This document shows, one piece after another, positions 6,725-14,111 of a DNA stretch of 17,528 nt. Within the stretch, counting starts at the first letter, position 1, and each line of letters opens with the position of its first letter. Location: assembly GCA_022615295.1 (NCBI GenBank), contig JAKEHF010000158.1, positions 1 through 17,528 on the forward strand, given 5' to 3'. Origin of the DNA: Actinomycetota bacterium. GTDB taxonomy: Bacteria; Actinomycetota; Acidimicrobiia; Spongiisociales; ZC4RG35. The notes under the pieces were generated by a model. That model had not been told where the DNA came from, made no database searches, and saw nothing but the letters and a program-made list of their open reading frames with translations. The translations under genes and the position numbers were made by a program.

Positions 6725-7196
6725 AGTCCTGACAGATCATCTTGCGCTTGTTGGCGAGCTGTGACATCCGTTTCACGAGGAAACACGACTGACACACGAA
6801 CTCGTCGGAACGTTGCACCTGGGCGTCGACGTTCATGGTCAGCTCGGCGCGACGCATGGCCCTGAGCTCTTCGACCTCGTCGACCAGCATGGCCTCGTTC
6901 GCCTCGTCCTCCAGAAGCTGCAGCTCCTGGTTCTCGAGCTCCTCCAGGGCGTCGGCCGTCTCCTCGTCGTGCTCCTCTTCCTCGTCCTCGTCGTATTCCC
7001 CCTCGGCCTCCTCCTCCTCGAACTCCTCCTCCACGAGGACCTCCTCGGTGGTGGCGTCGACCTCCTCGAGGTCGACCTCCTCGAGGTCGACCTCCACGTC
7101 GTCTAGCTCCTCGGGCTCTTCAGGGTCCTCGACGAGCTCCAGATCGTCGAGCTCGGGCGCGGATACCTCTGGTTGCTTGGTCTTCTTGGCTGCCAT
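6714..7196 (-). CDS. DUF4193-type zinc-binding protein with a long acidic arm
   Basis: The C-terminus (130–159), DEFVCQSCFLVKRMSQLA...ICQDC, matches the end of the actinobacterial DUF4193 family. Cys135, 138, 155 and 158 form two CxxC knuckles that should bind one zinc ion. Function of the family is unknown. The remainder is unusual: residues 11–110 hold 54 Asp or Glu, after a short basic start (MAAKKTKQ). Part of this arm comes from a 15-base tandem repeat encoding VDLEE. As I recall, typical family members are about 100 aa; this one is 160. The arm is probably disordered and may bind a basic partner or mimic nucleic acid. No Shine-Dalgarno is seen; a TATACT -10-like box lies about 30 bases upstream. 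Its 3' end overlaps the glycosyltransferase gene by 11 bases. Confidence 0.85.
   Translation of the reverse strand: MAAKKTKQPEVSAPELDDLELVEDPEEPEELDDVEVDLEEVDLEEVDATTEEVLVEEEFEEEEAEGEYDEDEEEEHDEETADALEELENQELQLLEDEANEAMLVDEVEELRAMRRAELTMNVDAQVQRSDEFVCQSCFLVKRMSQLANKRKMICQDCVA
7056..7095. repeat. 15-bp tandem repeat coding for an acidic pentapeptide
   Basis: GTCGACCTCCTCGAG occurs at 7056–7070 and 7071–7085, followed by a 10-base partial copy to 7095. The period of 15 keeps the reading frame of the minus-strand gene and yields repeated VDLEE. It is a probable slippage-prone site that extends the acidic arm. Confidence 0.85.
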
Positions 7197-7226
7197 TTCT
7201 TGGGGTATCGGGGTGGGCGGCGCCGG

Positions 7227-7232
7227 AGTATA
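7227..7232 (-). promoter_or_regulatory. Candidate -10 element upstream of the DUF4193-type gene
   Basis: TATACT on the minus strand lies in the 46-base gap between the kinase-family gene and the DUF4193-type gene, about 30 bases before the ATG at 7196. It is close to the TATAAT consensus, but no good -35 is seen 16–19 bases upstream. It could start a separate transcript for the six-gene coupled block. Confidence 0.35.
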
Positions 7233-7242
7233 TGACTTGAGG

Positions 7243-8127
7243 TCAGATCTTCAGCCTTATCGCGGCCGGGACAACCCGACCCCTGACTGGTGTATTCCCC
7301 ACGATGTCCCCGTCGGCCTCGAGGGGCCAAACGACGTCGGTTTCGATCTCAAACGTGGCCGACGAGAAGCGGCGCACGGTGGGGTCGGCCAGGTGGGTCC
7401 CCTTGATGACCTTGGGCACCAGGGCGGGGGCCTGTCTCTTGCTGGCGGAGATCACCTGGATGTCGAGGACGCCGTCGATCAATGTGGCCCTTGGGGCCAC
7501 ATTCCAACCCCCGGCGAAGAACTGGGCGTTGGCCATGATCACGGCCAGTGCCTCCGTCTCGTAGCTGCGCTTGTCCGTCGTCACCTTCACCCTCGCACGG
7601 GGAAAACGGGGCAGGCGGACCCCGAAAGCGACCGGGTAGCGGACCGCCCCGAGCCGTCTTGTGATCTTGACCGCGGTCTCGGCCGCCGCGGCGCCAACAC
7701 CGACCTGGGCCACGTTGACGAAATATCGCAGACCCCATTCGCCCTCCAGGGTCACCACGTCGATGTCATAGGTGTCGTCGGTGGCCAGATGCCTCGCCGC
7801 CCCGGGTATGTCCTGGGGCAGGGCGAAGGTCCGCATCAGATCGCAACCAGTGCCGGCGGGGAGTATCCCCAGCACCGGGATGGTGCCCAGCCCGAGCGAG
7901 AGGAGCCGATTCACTGCCAGGTTCACGGTTCCGTCGCCCCCGGTGACGGCAAAATGGGTCACACCCTGAGCCGCAGCCTCGTGGAACAACTCCCCGGCGA
8001 CTGTCCTCGTGTCGGGCACGACGAGCCGGTGGTCGACCCCCGCCGCCTCCAGCGCCTCCTGCACGCGGGCCGGGTCGGTGGCGCTCCTCCCAGCCGCAGG
8101 ATTGACCATCACCAGCCACTTGGGCAT
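7243..8127 (-). CDS. Diacylglycerol kinase family protein (lipid kinase)
   Basis: This 294-residue protein has the DAGK catalytic domain of the YegS/DgkB/BmrU type, which phosphorylates diacylglycerol or a related lipid at the inner membrane face using ATP. It begins MPKWLVMVNPAAGRS, followed by VTGGDGTVNL with the nucleotide-binding GGDGT at 63–67, and LPAGTGCDLMRTFALP, close to the GTxNDFAR motif in which Cys replaces the usual Asn. The C-terminal beta-sandwich (from about VNVAQVGVGA) includes MANAQFFAGGWNVAPRATLIDGVLD, another family signature. The ATG at 8127 shares one base with the stop of the helicase gene (TGATG). The frame stays open upstream to 8427 inside the helicase gene, but that part is low-complexity and not family-like. 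Lipid substrate is not known. Confidence 0.92.
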   Translation of the reverse strand: MPKWLVMVNPAAGRSATDPARVQEALEAAGVDHRLVVPDTRTVAGELFHEAAAQGVTHFAVTGGDGTVNLAVNRLLSLGLGTIPVLGILPAGTGCDLMRTFALPQDIPGAARHLATDDTYDIDVVTLEGEWGLRYFVNVAQVGVGAAAAETAVKITRRLGAVRYPVAFGVRLPRFPRARVKVTTDKRSYETEALAVIMANAQFFAGGWNVAPRATLIDGVLDIQVISASKRQAPALVPKVIKGTHLADPTVRRFSSATFEIETDVVWPLEADGDIVGNTPVRGRVVPAAIRLKI

Positions 8128-10673
8128 CAGCCGACTCCCTGGGCGGCGACCACGCCCCGATCCACCTGCTTGAGGGCGATGGCCGCCTCGTCCGCCAGCT
8201 CGGGCACGGCGTCCTTCACCTGGCGCAGCAGGTCGACGAGCTGGCGGGAGACCCGCACGAAGTCGCCGGGAGCCATCCCCTTTGTCGGGAGCTCGTCGAA
8301 CTCGGTGCCCGAGGCCCAGAGATGAGCGAGCCGACCGAAGCCCGGGTCGGGGCGTCTGGCCGGTGTGAGACGTGCCGCCCGCTCCGCGGTGCTGAGGTCC
8401 GTCCAAAGACGCTCTATCGCCTCCCAACGCCCGGCCAGGCTGACACCCGGCCAGTCCGCCGCCGAGACCTGGTCGGACCTCGGCTCGTACACGAAGACAG
8501 AGAGCAGAGCGGCCAGCTCGGAGGGTTCGAGCCCGAAGAAGACACCGTGCTCGATGCTCTCGGCGAGAAGGAGGTCAGACTCGTTGTAGAGACCACGCAG
8601 CCGCTCGCCTCTGGGGGTCAGACCCCAACCCGAGGCGTAGTCGCGCTCCTCGAGCAGGACACGAATGGCAGCGAACTCCTCGACGAGCCCATGACCGCCC
8701 GCCCGACGTCTCGCCAGGTGCTGCTCGAGCCGTCTCTGCAGACGCTGGGCCCGGCGTAGGGCGGCGACGTGTCTCGAGGCGTCGGGGCAGTCAGCGACAG
8801 GATGCTGGACCAGCATGTGGGTTTGTGGTGACCTGTCGCTGCGTCGCGGCGGGATCTTCCGCACCTGACGCAGCAGCTCCTGTATGAAACGCCGGTCCCT
8901 CGGCTTGAAAGGCGTGGGAAGGGTGACGGCGCCCACCCGATGGCTTGCGGCAGTGATGTCCCGATAGCCGAGGGTGTCCACCCTGCCCGATGTGGAGACG
9001 ACCAGATAGCGGGTTCCCTCGTCCTTGCGGGCCAGCCTGCGCAGGATGGCGTACCGCCCGTCTCGAGAGCCCCCCACTATCTCCACCACGTCCCCGGCTC
9101 CGAGCGATGCCGCGATCCCTTCGTTCCTCGTCTTAGGGGCGAGGGACTCGACCAGCGCCATGTACTCCTCGACACTGCCACGCTCGCATCGGGCCAGCTC
9201 CAGCTCGTGGGCGACTTGGTGCTCGATGGCGTCGACCATGTCGGCGCTCTCGGTCATCTCGGTCTCCCGCTGGAACGCGGCGAAAGAGGCCTCGAGCATC
9301 GCCTCCGCCTGCTCCTGTGGGTAGTTGGCGATCAGGTTCGCGGTCATGTTGTAGGTGGGTCGGAAGCTCGACTTGAGCTCGTGCGCCCCCAGCGAGGCGA
9401 CCTCGGTCACCTGGCTGAACCGCAGGAACGAGGAGTGGAGGACCACACCAAAACCCTCGACGTCGATGCCCCGTCTCCCCGCCCGCCCTGTGAGCTGGGT
9501 GTAGTCGCCGGGGCGCAGCAGATCGTGGTTCTCCCCGTTGAACTTGGTCAGGCTCTCGAGGACGACCGATCGAGCCGGCATGTTGATGCCCAGGGCCAGG
9601 GTCTCGGTTGCGAACACCACCTTGAGCAGACCGGCGGCGAACAGCTCTTCCACAGTCTCTTTGAACGCAGGGACCAATCCGGCGTGATGAGCGGCGATCC
9701 CCGCCTCCAGGCCCGTGATCCACTGGTCGTACCCGAGCACGGCGAGGTCGGTATCCGTGAGGTGCGAGGTGCGCTCCTCGACGATCCCACGGATCGACTC
9801 CCTGTCGTCACGACCGGTGAGCCTGATCCCGGCGTCTGTCAGACGGGCTGCCGCCGAGTCGCAGCCGGACCGTGAGAAGATGAAGTAGATGGCGGGGAGC
9901 ATGTCCTCGGCAGCCAGACGCTCGACGGTCTCCGCGCGACTCGGGGTACGGAACCGACGTCTACTCCCCCGTTCGAGGCCCAGCATGTGCTCGATCCTGG
10001 GGTTGGGTCGTGTCCTGCCGTCGCGTCTGACGAAGGTGGGCAGGAGATGGAGCGCCTGGCCACCGAGCCGATCCTTGATCATGTACATCGACTCGAGCGG
10101 CACTGGGCGATGATCGGTGCTGACGAGACGTGTCGGCCCACGCCTCGTCTCGACCCAGGAGGCGAACTCGGAGTCATTGGAGATCGTGGCGGAGAGACAC
10201 ACGAACTGGACATGTGACGGGCAGTGGATGATGACCTCTTCCCACGCAGCACCACGGGCCCGGTCCTGCAGGTAGTGGGCCTCGTCGAGCACCACCAGAC
10301 CCACGCCGGCCAGGGCCTCCGGGTCGGCGTAGATCATGTTGCGCAGGACCTCCAGCGTCGCCACGATCACCGGAGCCCGAGGATTGACCACGTTGTCACC
10401 CGTGAGGAGACCCACCTCCTGTGAGCCGAGGGACTGGCTGAAGTCGGAGTACTTCTGGTTGGATAGAGCCTTGATCGGCGTGGTGTAGAAGGCCCGGGAC
10501 CCCCGACCCCTGGCGAGATGGATCGCGGCCTCTGCGACCAGGGTCTTTCCCGCCCCGGTCGGGGCGGTGACCACCAGGGACAGCCCCTCTGCGATCGCCT
10601 CCGCCGCCTCCACCTGGAACGGGTCGGGGGCGAAGTCATACTGCGCCCAGAACTCGTCGAGCACGGTGCTCAT
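8127..10673 (-). CDS. helY: Ski2-like DEAD/DEAH-box helicase (HelY type)
   Basis: This 848-residue protein is a superfamily 2 helicase of the Ski2/Mtr4 class, expected to unwind RNA using ATP, in RNA turnover or rRNA maturation. From the ATG at 10673, motif I APTGAGKT is at 37–44, motif II DEAH at 130–133, motif III SAT at 161–163, HHAGL at 329–333, and motif VI QLTGRAGRRG at 393–402. After a winged-helix/arch region, the C-terminal 180 residues or so match the DSHCT helical domain of this class. M. tuberculosis HelY is about 906 aa and also follows tatC (from memory). I chose the ATG at 10673 because it overlaps the tatC stop (ATGA) and keeps the length family-like; the frame stays open to 10700. 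The next gene starts in its stop codon (TGATG). Confidence 0.95.
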   Translation of the reverse strand: MSTVLDEFWAQYDFAPDPFQVEAAEAIAEGLSLVVTAPTGAGKTLVAEAAIHLARGRGSRAFYTTPIKALSNQKYSDFSQSLGSQEVGLLTGDNVVNPRAPVIVATLEVLRNMIYADPEALAGVGLVVLDEAHYLQDRARGAAWEEVIIHCPSHVQFVCLSATISNDSEFASWVETRRGPTRLVSTDHRPVPLESMYMIKDRLGGQALHLLPTFVRRDGRTRPNPRIEHMLGLERGSRRRFRTPSRAETVERLAAEDMLPAIYFIFSRSGCDSAAARLTDAGIRLTGRDDRESIRGIVEERTSHLTDTDLAVLGYDQWITGLEAGIAAHHAGLVPAFKETVEELFAAGLLKVVFATETLALGINMPARSVVLESLTKFNGENHDLLRPGDYTQLTGRAGRRGIDVEGFGVVLHSSFLRFSQVTEVASLGAHELKSSFRPTYNMTANLIANYPQEQAEAMLEASFAAFQRETEMTESADMVDAIEHQVAHELELARCERGSVEEYMALVESLAPKTRNEGIAASLGAGDVVEIVGGSRDGRYAILRRLARKDEGTRYLVVSTSGRVDTLGYRDITAASHRVGAVTLPTPFKPRDRRFIQELLRQVRKIPPRRSDRSPQTHMLVQHPVADCPDASRHVAALRRAQRLQRRLEQHLARRRAGGHGLVEEFAAIRVLLEERDYASGWGLTPRGERLRGLYNESDLLLAESIEHGVFFGLEPSELAALLSVFVYEPRSDQVSAADWPGVSLAGRWEAIERLWTDLSTAERAARLTPARRPDPGFGRLAHLWASGTEFDELPTKGMAPGDFVRVSRQLVDLLRQVKDAVPELADEAAIALKQVDRGVVAAQGVG

Positions 10674-11383
10674 CTCCTCAGCACCAGTCGCACCAGCCAA
10701 TAGGTGGCCTCATACATCACGTAGAGGGGGACCGAGAGGGCCAGCAGAGTGAACAGGTCTCCGGTGGGTGTGATCAGAGCGGCGCCGATCACGACGAGGA
10801 GCAATGCCCACCTCCGCCACCTGCCGAGCTGAGCCGAGCTCACCAGACCGACGGCGGCCGCGGCGAAGAGGAACACCGGGTAGAGGAAGGCGAGACCGAA
10901 GGCGAACAGGAATCGAAGCGTGAACGAGTAGTAGTCGGCCATGCGCAGATCGTTCTCGACATCCGGCAGCAGCCCGAGAAGGAACTCGAGGCCACGGGGC
11001 AGGGTCCAGTACCCGAACACCACCCCGCCGACGAAGAGCACCACGAGGGCGGCGACGATGGGCACCGCCCACCGCCGCTCCCGTTCGGTGAGGGCAGGGT
11101 TCACGAAGGCCCATAACTGATAGAGGACCACGGGGCTGGCGAGGACCACGCCACCAAACAGGCCGATACGCATGAGGACCCCCCATTGCTCGGCGACGGC
11201 GAAGGTCTGCAGGGTCGACTCCGGCGCCGCCCTGTGGAAGGGCGCCTCGAGGATCGATCGCAGGTCGCCGGCGAACAAGAAGGCGACGATGCCACCCACG
11301 ATGATGGCCACCAGCGACTTGAGCACGCGCCAGCGGAGCTCCTCGAGGTGGCCGAGGATCGACTGGGGTCTGTCGGCCGTCAC
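10670..11383 (-). CDS. tatC: Twin-arginine translocase subunit TatC
   Basis: TatC is the polytopic membrane subunit that recognises twin-arginine signal peptides and, with TatB and TatA, exports folded proteins. The 237 residues contain six hydrophobic segments, roughly 18–38, 69–93, 108–128, 155–178, 192–206 and 209–225. HLEELRWR at 12–19 matches the N-terminal signal-peptide contact region, and YQLWAFVNPALTERERR at 88–104 the conserved first loop, including the equivalents of E. coli F94 and E103. At the fourth segment FGLAFLYPVF puts Leu167 where E. coli has the conserved E170 (FGVSFEVPV). The GTG start at 11383 overlaps the tatB stop as GTGA, and the stop overlaps helY. Identity is certain. 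Confidence 0.96.
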   Translation of the reverse strand: MTADRPQSILGHLEELRWRVLKSLVAIIVGGIVAFLFAGDLRSILEAPFHRAAPESTLQTFAVAEQWGVLMRIGLFGGVVLASPVVLYQLWAFVNPALTERERRWAVPIVAALVVLFVGGVVFGYWTLPRGLEFLLGLLPDVENDLRMADYYSFTLRFLFAFGLAFLYPVFLFAAAAVGLVSSAQLGRWRRWALLLVVIGAALITPTGDLFTLLALSVPLYVMYEATYWLVRLVLRR

Positions 11384-11727
11384 TCTTCCTCCATGGCCCG
11401 CTCGATTCTCTCGAGATCGGCCATGGCGTCCTCCGGTGTCGGCCCGGACACGGGTTTCGGGCCTGTCCAGTCATAGCGCTTCGGATCCACCGTCTCGAAG
11501 CTCTTCTTGAGGTCCCGTCTCAGCTCCTTGACCGGGTCGGTCACCTCTCCAGCGAGGTCACGGACCTGGGCCACCTCCGCCTCCAGACCCTTGGTGATGT
11601 CACGAGCGGCGGTGCGCAGCTCAACGGCCCATGCGCCGAGACGTCTCGCCAGTTCGGGGAGTCGCTGTGGGCCGAGCACCACGAGGGCGAGCAGCAGGAT
11701 GACGATGATCTCGCCGCCTTGAAGCAT
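11380..11727 (-). CDS. tatB: Sec-independent translocase subunit TatB (TatA/B family)
   Basis: The 115-residue protein has one N-terminal membrane helix (about 5–19), the hinge GP with LGPQRLP, an amphipathic helix (PELARRLGAWAVELRTAARD) and a long charged tail. LVVLGPQRLP is characteristic of TatB; TatA more often has FG at the hinge. TatB works with TatC as the receptor for twin-arginine substrates. In other actinobacteria the gene at this position is often called tatA, so a dual role is possible; no second TatA/B gene lies in the window. The ATG at 11727 has no Shine-Dalgarno but has TAGCAT 9 bases upstream, suggesting a very short or missing leader. A strong terminator 30–60 bases upstream separates it from the preceding gene, so tatB opens the tatB-tatC-helY unit. 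Confidence 0.88.
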   Translation of the reverse strand: MLQGGEIIVILLLALVVLGPQRLPELARRLGAWAVELRTAARDITKGLEAEVAQVRDLAGEVTDPVKELRRDLKKSFETVDPKRYDWTGPKPVSGPTPEDAMADLERIERAMEEE

Positions 11728-11736
11728 CAGAGGGTG

Positions 11737-11742
11737 ATGCTA
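11737..11742 (-). promoter_or_regulatory. Candidate -10 element of the tatB-tatC-helY unit
   Basis: TAGCAT on the minus strand lies 9 bases before the tatB ATG, in the 30-base gap after a strong terminator. A promoter is needed here if the terminator works, and there is no room for a long leader. The -35 region would overlap the terminator stem and matches poorly. Confidence 0.35.
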
Positions 11743-11750
11743 AGCCCGGG

Positions 11751-11789
11751 AAAAGATGAAGGTGACGACCCCCCCGGGTCGTCACCTTC
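11751..11789 (-). terminator. Strong Rho-independent terminator after the zinc-ribbon gene
   Basis: GAAGGTGACGACCC (11758–11771) pairs perfectly with GGGTCGTCACCTTC (11776–11789), a 14-bp stem with a 4-base loop. On the minus strand it is followed by ATCTTTTC, a T-rich tail. It lies 61 bases beyond the stop of the zinc-ribbon gene. A weaker inverted repeat (GGCACC 11798–11803, GGTGCC 11812–11817) precedes it and may add to termination. This ends the Pup–proteasome block and separates it from tatB. Confidence 0.88.
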
Positions 11790-11849
11790 CGGCCACAGGC
11801 ACCCTGCCCTTGGTGCCCGTCTCGATACCCCTACCTACCGGGCCCGTTG

Positions 11850-12134
11850 TCAGCCGGCCAGGAGACGGAGCGGATCCGGCTCGGTCTCGAGGGCAGCTGC
11901 GAACGCTTCGATCTCCATCTCGGTGATCGGGTTGACCACCTCGAAGTGCACACCCGTGGCCAGAAGGACGCTGACCACTCGGGAGTTGGCGGGCCGTCGC
12001 TGCTGGAACGTGCAACTCGGGCATGTGAATCTGTAGTCGCCTTCGCGGCCATCGGGTCGCAGCTCGAGTGCAACGTCATCCGGTGTCAGATGGATGTCGC
12101 CACAGCGGCTGCATGTGGTCTTGATGGTGGTCAT
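11850..12134 (-). CDS. Small zinc-ribbon protein of unknown function
   Basis: The product (94 aa) carries two CxxC pairs, C8-S-R-C11 and C38-P-S-C41, about 27 residues apart, typical of a zinc ribbon. The first sits in TTCSRCGDIHLTPDDVAL and the second in YRFTCPSCTFQQRR. The remainder (50–94) looks helical and has no family I recognise. It may bind nucleic acid or a protein partner. I chose the ATG at 12134 because GGAG lies 7 bases upstream; the frame stays open to 12176 but the added residues start with no ribosome site. It lies 85 bases after pafC and ends in the strongest terminator of the window, so it may be the last gene of the pafABC transcript or a separate unit. Confidence 0.8.
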   Translation of the reverse strand: MTTIKTTCSRCGDIHLTPDDVALELRPDGREGDYRFTCPSCTFQQRRPANSRVVSVLLATGVHFEVVNPITEMEIEAFAAALETEPDPLRLLAG

Positions 12135-12219
12135 TCCTGGTCTCCGGTCACCCATAAGTACAAAGGTGATCGGCATCCCGGATCCGAACCTGAAGGAGCC
12201 AGGGGTAGGTCGTTAGACC

Positions 12220-13152
12220 CTATGAGTAGAGGGCGAGCAGCGAGCTCCCCAGCTCACGCAGCCTTCCGGCCACCTCGGGGCCCTCAACAAGCCGTCCCGC
12301 GGATCCCAGTCTGAGGAGGAGACGGGCGGCGACCTCCGGATCGGGGGCCCAGAAGCGCACCCTGGCGCCCGATTGGCGCCGCTCCAGGATCTCGACCGGG
12401 TAGTACTCGGGGACCCACATCGCCTCGGCGTCGAGATCGATGACACACGAGATGTCACCCTCCGAGGGCGTATAGCCGATCCCGGGAACCGGCACCCGGC
12501 TTGGGCGGCGGAAGACTTCGTCCAGCATCTCGGACTCCTTGATCCGGTCGACGCGAAATGTCCTCTCCCCGCCCACCAGACGACAATGGCCCACCACGTA
12601 CCAGGTGCCCAGGGTGTGGAATACGATCCAGGGCTCGACATCCCTCTCGGTGGTCTGCTCCCTTCCCACCGAGCGGTACACGATCCTGACCACTCTCGAT
12701 GCGGCGGCCGCCTCCTTGAGCCGGCGGACGTGCTCATTCTCGTCGAGGACGTCCACGGAGAGCACCGGGCCCGCACCCGGCACGAGGACCTTGCTCAGCT
12801 TGCCCACGGCACTTTGGAGAGCAGGGTTCCCCTCGCCCATGTCGATGACCGTCATCCCCGCGGCGAGGAGGCCAAGGGCCTCTGTGGGGGTGAGACGCGG
12901 AGCCCTCGTGAAGTAGTCGGCGGCGTCGATCACCACGACGTCCTCGTCGAGATAGGCCTCCATGAGCTCGCCGGGTCCGTAACCGGGAAGACCACAGACG
13001 AACACCGTGTCCAGATCGCGGGAAAGCTGTTCCGGGGTGTAACCAAACCGCTCCAGGACCTCTCCCATCTCGACCGAGTCCCGCTCCAGGACGTAGGGGA
13101 TCAGGGCCAGTATGCGGGAGAGTCGTGACACCGTTCGCGAGCTGGTCATCAC
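12220..13152 (-). CDS. pafC: WYL-domain regulator PafC
   Basis: PafC is the second half of the PafBC transcription activator, which in mycobacteria turns on DNA-repair genes independently of LexA/RecA. The 310 residues show an N-terminal helical region (about 7–50, SRILALIPYVLERDSV...), a WYL domain centred on WYVVGH at 184–189, and a C-terminal WCX region. Ligand-sensing residues TFRVDRI (198–204) fit the WYL fold, where single-stranded DNA is thought to be the ligand. The GTG at 13152 gives a 4-base overlap with pafB; an ATG one codon later shares one base with the pafB stop, and either is plausible. M. tuberculosis PafC is about 316 aa (from memory). The order pafA-pafB-pafC is the usual one, though these regulators are not needed for pupylation. 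Confidence 0.92.
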   Translation of the reverse strand: MMTSSRTVSRLSRILALIPYVLERDSVEMGEVLERFGYTPEQLSRDLDTVFVCGLPGYGPGELMEAYLDEDVVVIDAADYFTRAPRLTPTEALGLLAAGMTVIDMGEGNPALQSAVGKLSKVLVPGAGPVLSVDVLDENEHVRRLKEAAAASRVVRIVYRSVGREQTTERDVEPWIVFHTLGTWYVVGHCRLVGGERTFRVDRIKESEMLDEVFRRPSRVPVPGIGYTPSEGDISCVIDLDAEAMWVPEYYPVEILERRQSGARVRFWAPDPEVAARLLLRLGSAGRLVEGPEVAGRLRELGSSLLALYS

Positions 13153-14066
13153 GGCACCGCCATGGCCGCCTCGACCCGTCGAAGCACCTCTCGGCGCATC
13201 GTCTCCGGCTCGAGGATCTCCGCTGAGTCACCGAAGCTGAGCACCCAGCCGATGAAGGCATCGGTGTTGACCACCGGGAGCACGGTCACCAGCTCGCCTT
13301 CCGGCTCGGGCATGCCAAGGGTCCTTGCCGCCCACCAGGCGACGTCGGGGTCGAACCTGACCCTGGCCTCGACCCGCTCTCCGCCGCCCGACTCCCAGGG
13401 AAGGCTGTCGAGCACCCCACGCACGTCGAAGCCGCGAGGTTTGTCGAACGAGCCCCTCTCCTCCGAGACCTCGAGGTCCTCGATCCTGTCGATCCTGTAC
13501 ACCCGCTCCCCGTGCCCGGTCTCGCCGACCACGTACCAGTGGCCCCGGCGATGGGCGATCCCATAAGGGCGGAGCCGGCGTGCCTGACCTCGATAGCCGA
13601 ACTCGACCAGCCGGCGCTCGGTGACCGCGGTGAAGAGGTCCCCGAGATCGGTGGCCGTGGCCCCCAGGTCGGCTCCGATCGGCTCCAGACCGACGCCACG
13701 CTCCACCCCACCAAGCTTGAGCAGGGCGTCGAGCCCGATGTGGGAGCCACCGAGCCGCACCATCCTCGCCGCCACCGACAGTGCCACCCGCTCCTCCTGG
13801 GTGAGACCGGGGTCTTCCACGGCGTACTCATCGGGATCCACCGTGTAGCCGTAGTCGACCTCCCACACGTCCAGGGGTTGACGCTTGAGGGGGACCCCGA
13901 GACGACGCAAGACGTCCTTGTCCCGCTCGAACATGCGATGGAAAGCCTCATCGCTCTGGTCTCCATAGCCCTGCACCGTGTGACGGATGTCGTCCGCGGT
14001 CACCGGAGTCGGCGACTCGAGCAGATAGATGAGCAGGTTGAGGACCCTCTCGACGACGCTCTGCAC
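13149..14066 (-). CDS. pafB: HTH- and WYL-domain regulator PafB
   Basis: PafB pairs with PafC to form a transcription activator of the mycobacterial DNA-damage response. The 305 residues begin with a DeoR-like winged helix-turn-helix (about 1–60; RVLNLLIYLLESPTPVTADDI, then RMFERDKDVLRRLGVPL). The WYL domain has WYVVGE at 177–182 and VYRIDRIEDLEV at 189–200, and a WCX region follows to the end. The GTG start at 14066 has no Shine-Dalgarno and falls inside the right arm of an RNA hairpin (CACGTCA, six bases, TGACGTG), so translation may be controlled. It lies 45 bases after pafA and overlaps pafC by 4 bases, which suggests the two subunits are made together. Identity is good. Confidence 0.93.
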   Translation of the reverse strand: MQSVVERVLNLLIYLLESPTPVTADDIRHTVQGYGDQSDEAFHRMFERDKDVLRRLGVPLKRQPLDVWEVDYGYTVDPDEYAVEDPGLTQEERVALSVAARMVRLGGSHIGLDALLKLGGVERGVGLEPIGADLGATATDLGDLFTAVTERRLVEFGYRGQARRLRPYGIAHRRGHWYVVGETGHGERVYRIDRIEDLEVSEERGSFDKPRGFDVRGVLDSLPWESGGGERVEARVRFDPDVAWWAARTLGMPEPEGELVTVLPVVNTDAFIGWVLSFGDSAEILEPETMRREVLRRVEAAMAVP

Positions 14067-14083
14067 GTCACGATTCTGACGTG
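14064..14083 (-). promoter_or_regulatory. Inverted repeat over the pafB start codon
   Basis: CACGTCA (14064–14070) and TGACGTG (14077–14083) are perfect inverted 7-base arms around a 6-base spacer. As RNA on the minus strand they form a hairpin with a 6-base loop whose last three bases are the pafB GTG start codon. It could hide the start, or as DNA it could be an operator. The arms are perfect, but the role is inference. Confidence 0.6.
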
Positions 14084-14111
14084 TGCCCCGGTCTTCCGGG
14101 AGGATCCGTGC

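Noticed and set aside
6835..8325. A 496-codon plus-strand frame starting with a serine run
   Set aside because: The serine run is the antisense of the Glu/Asp codons of the DUF4193-type gene. The remainder is antisense to the lipid kinase gene.
12146..12171. Imperfect inverted repeat GGTCACC ... GGTGATC upstream of the zinc-ribbon gene
   Set aside because: One mismatch and a 12-base spacer; not distinctive enough to call an operator or riboswitch in GC-rich DNA.
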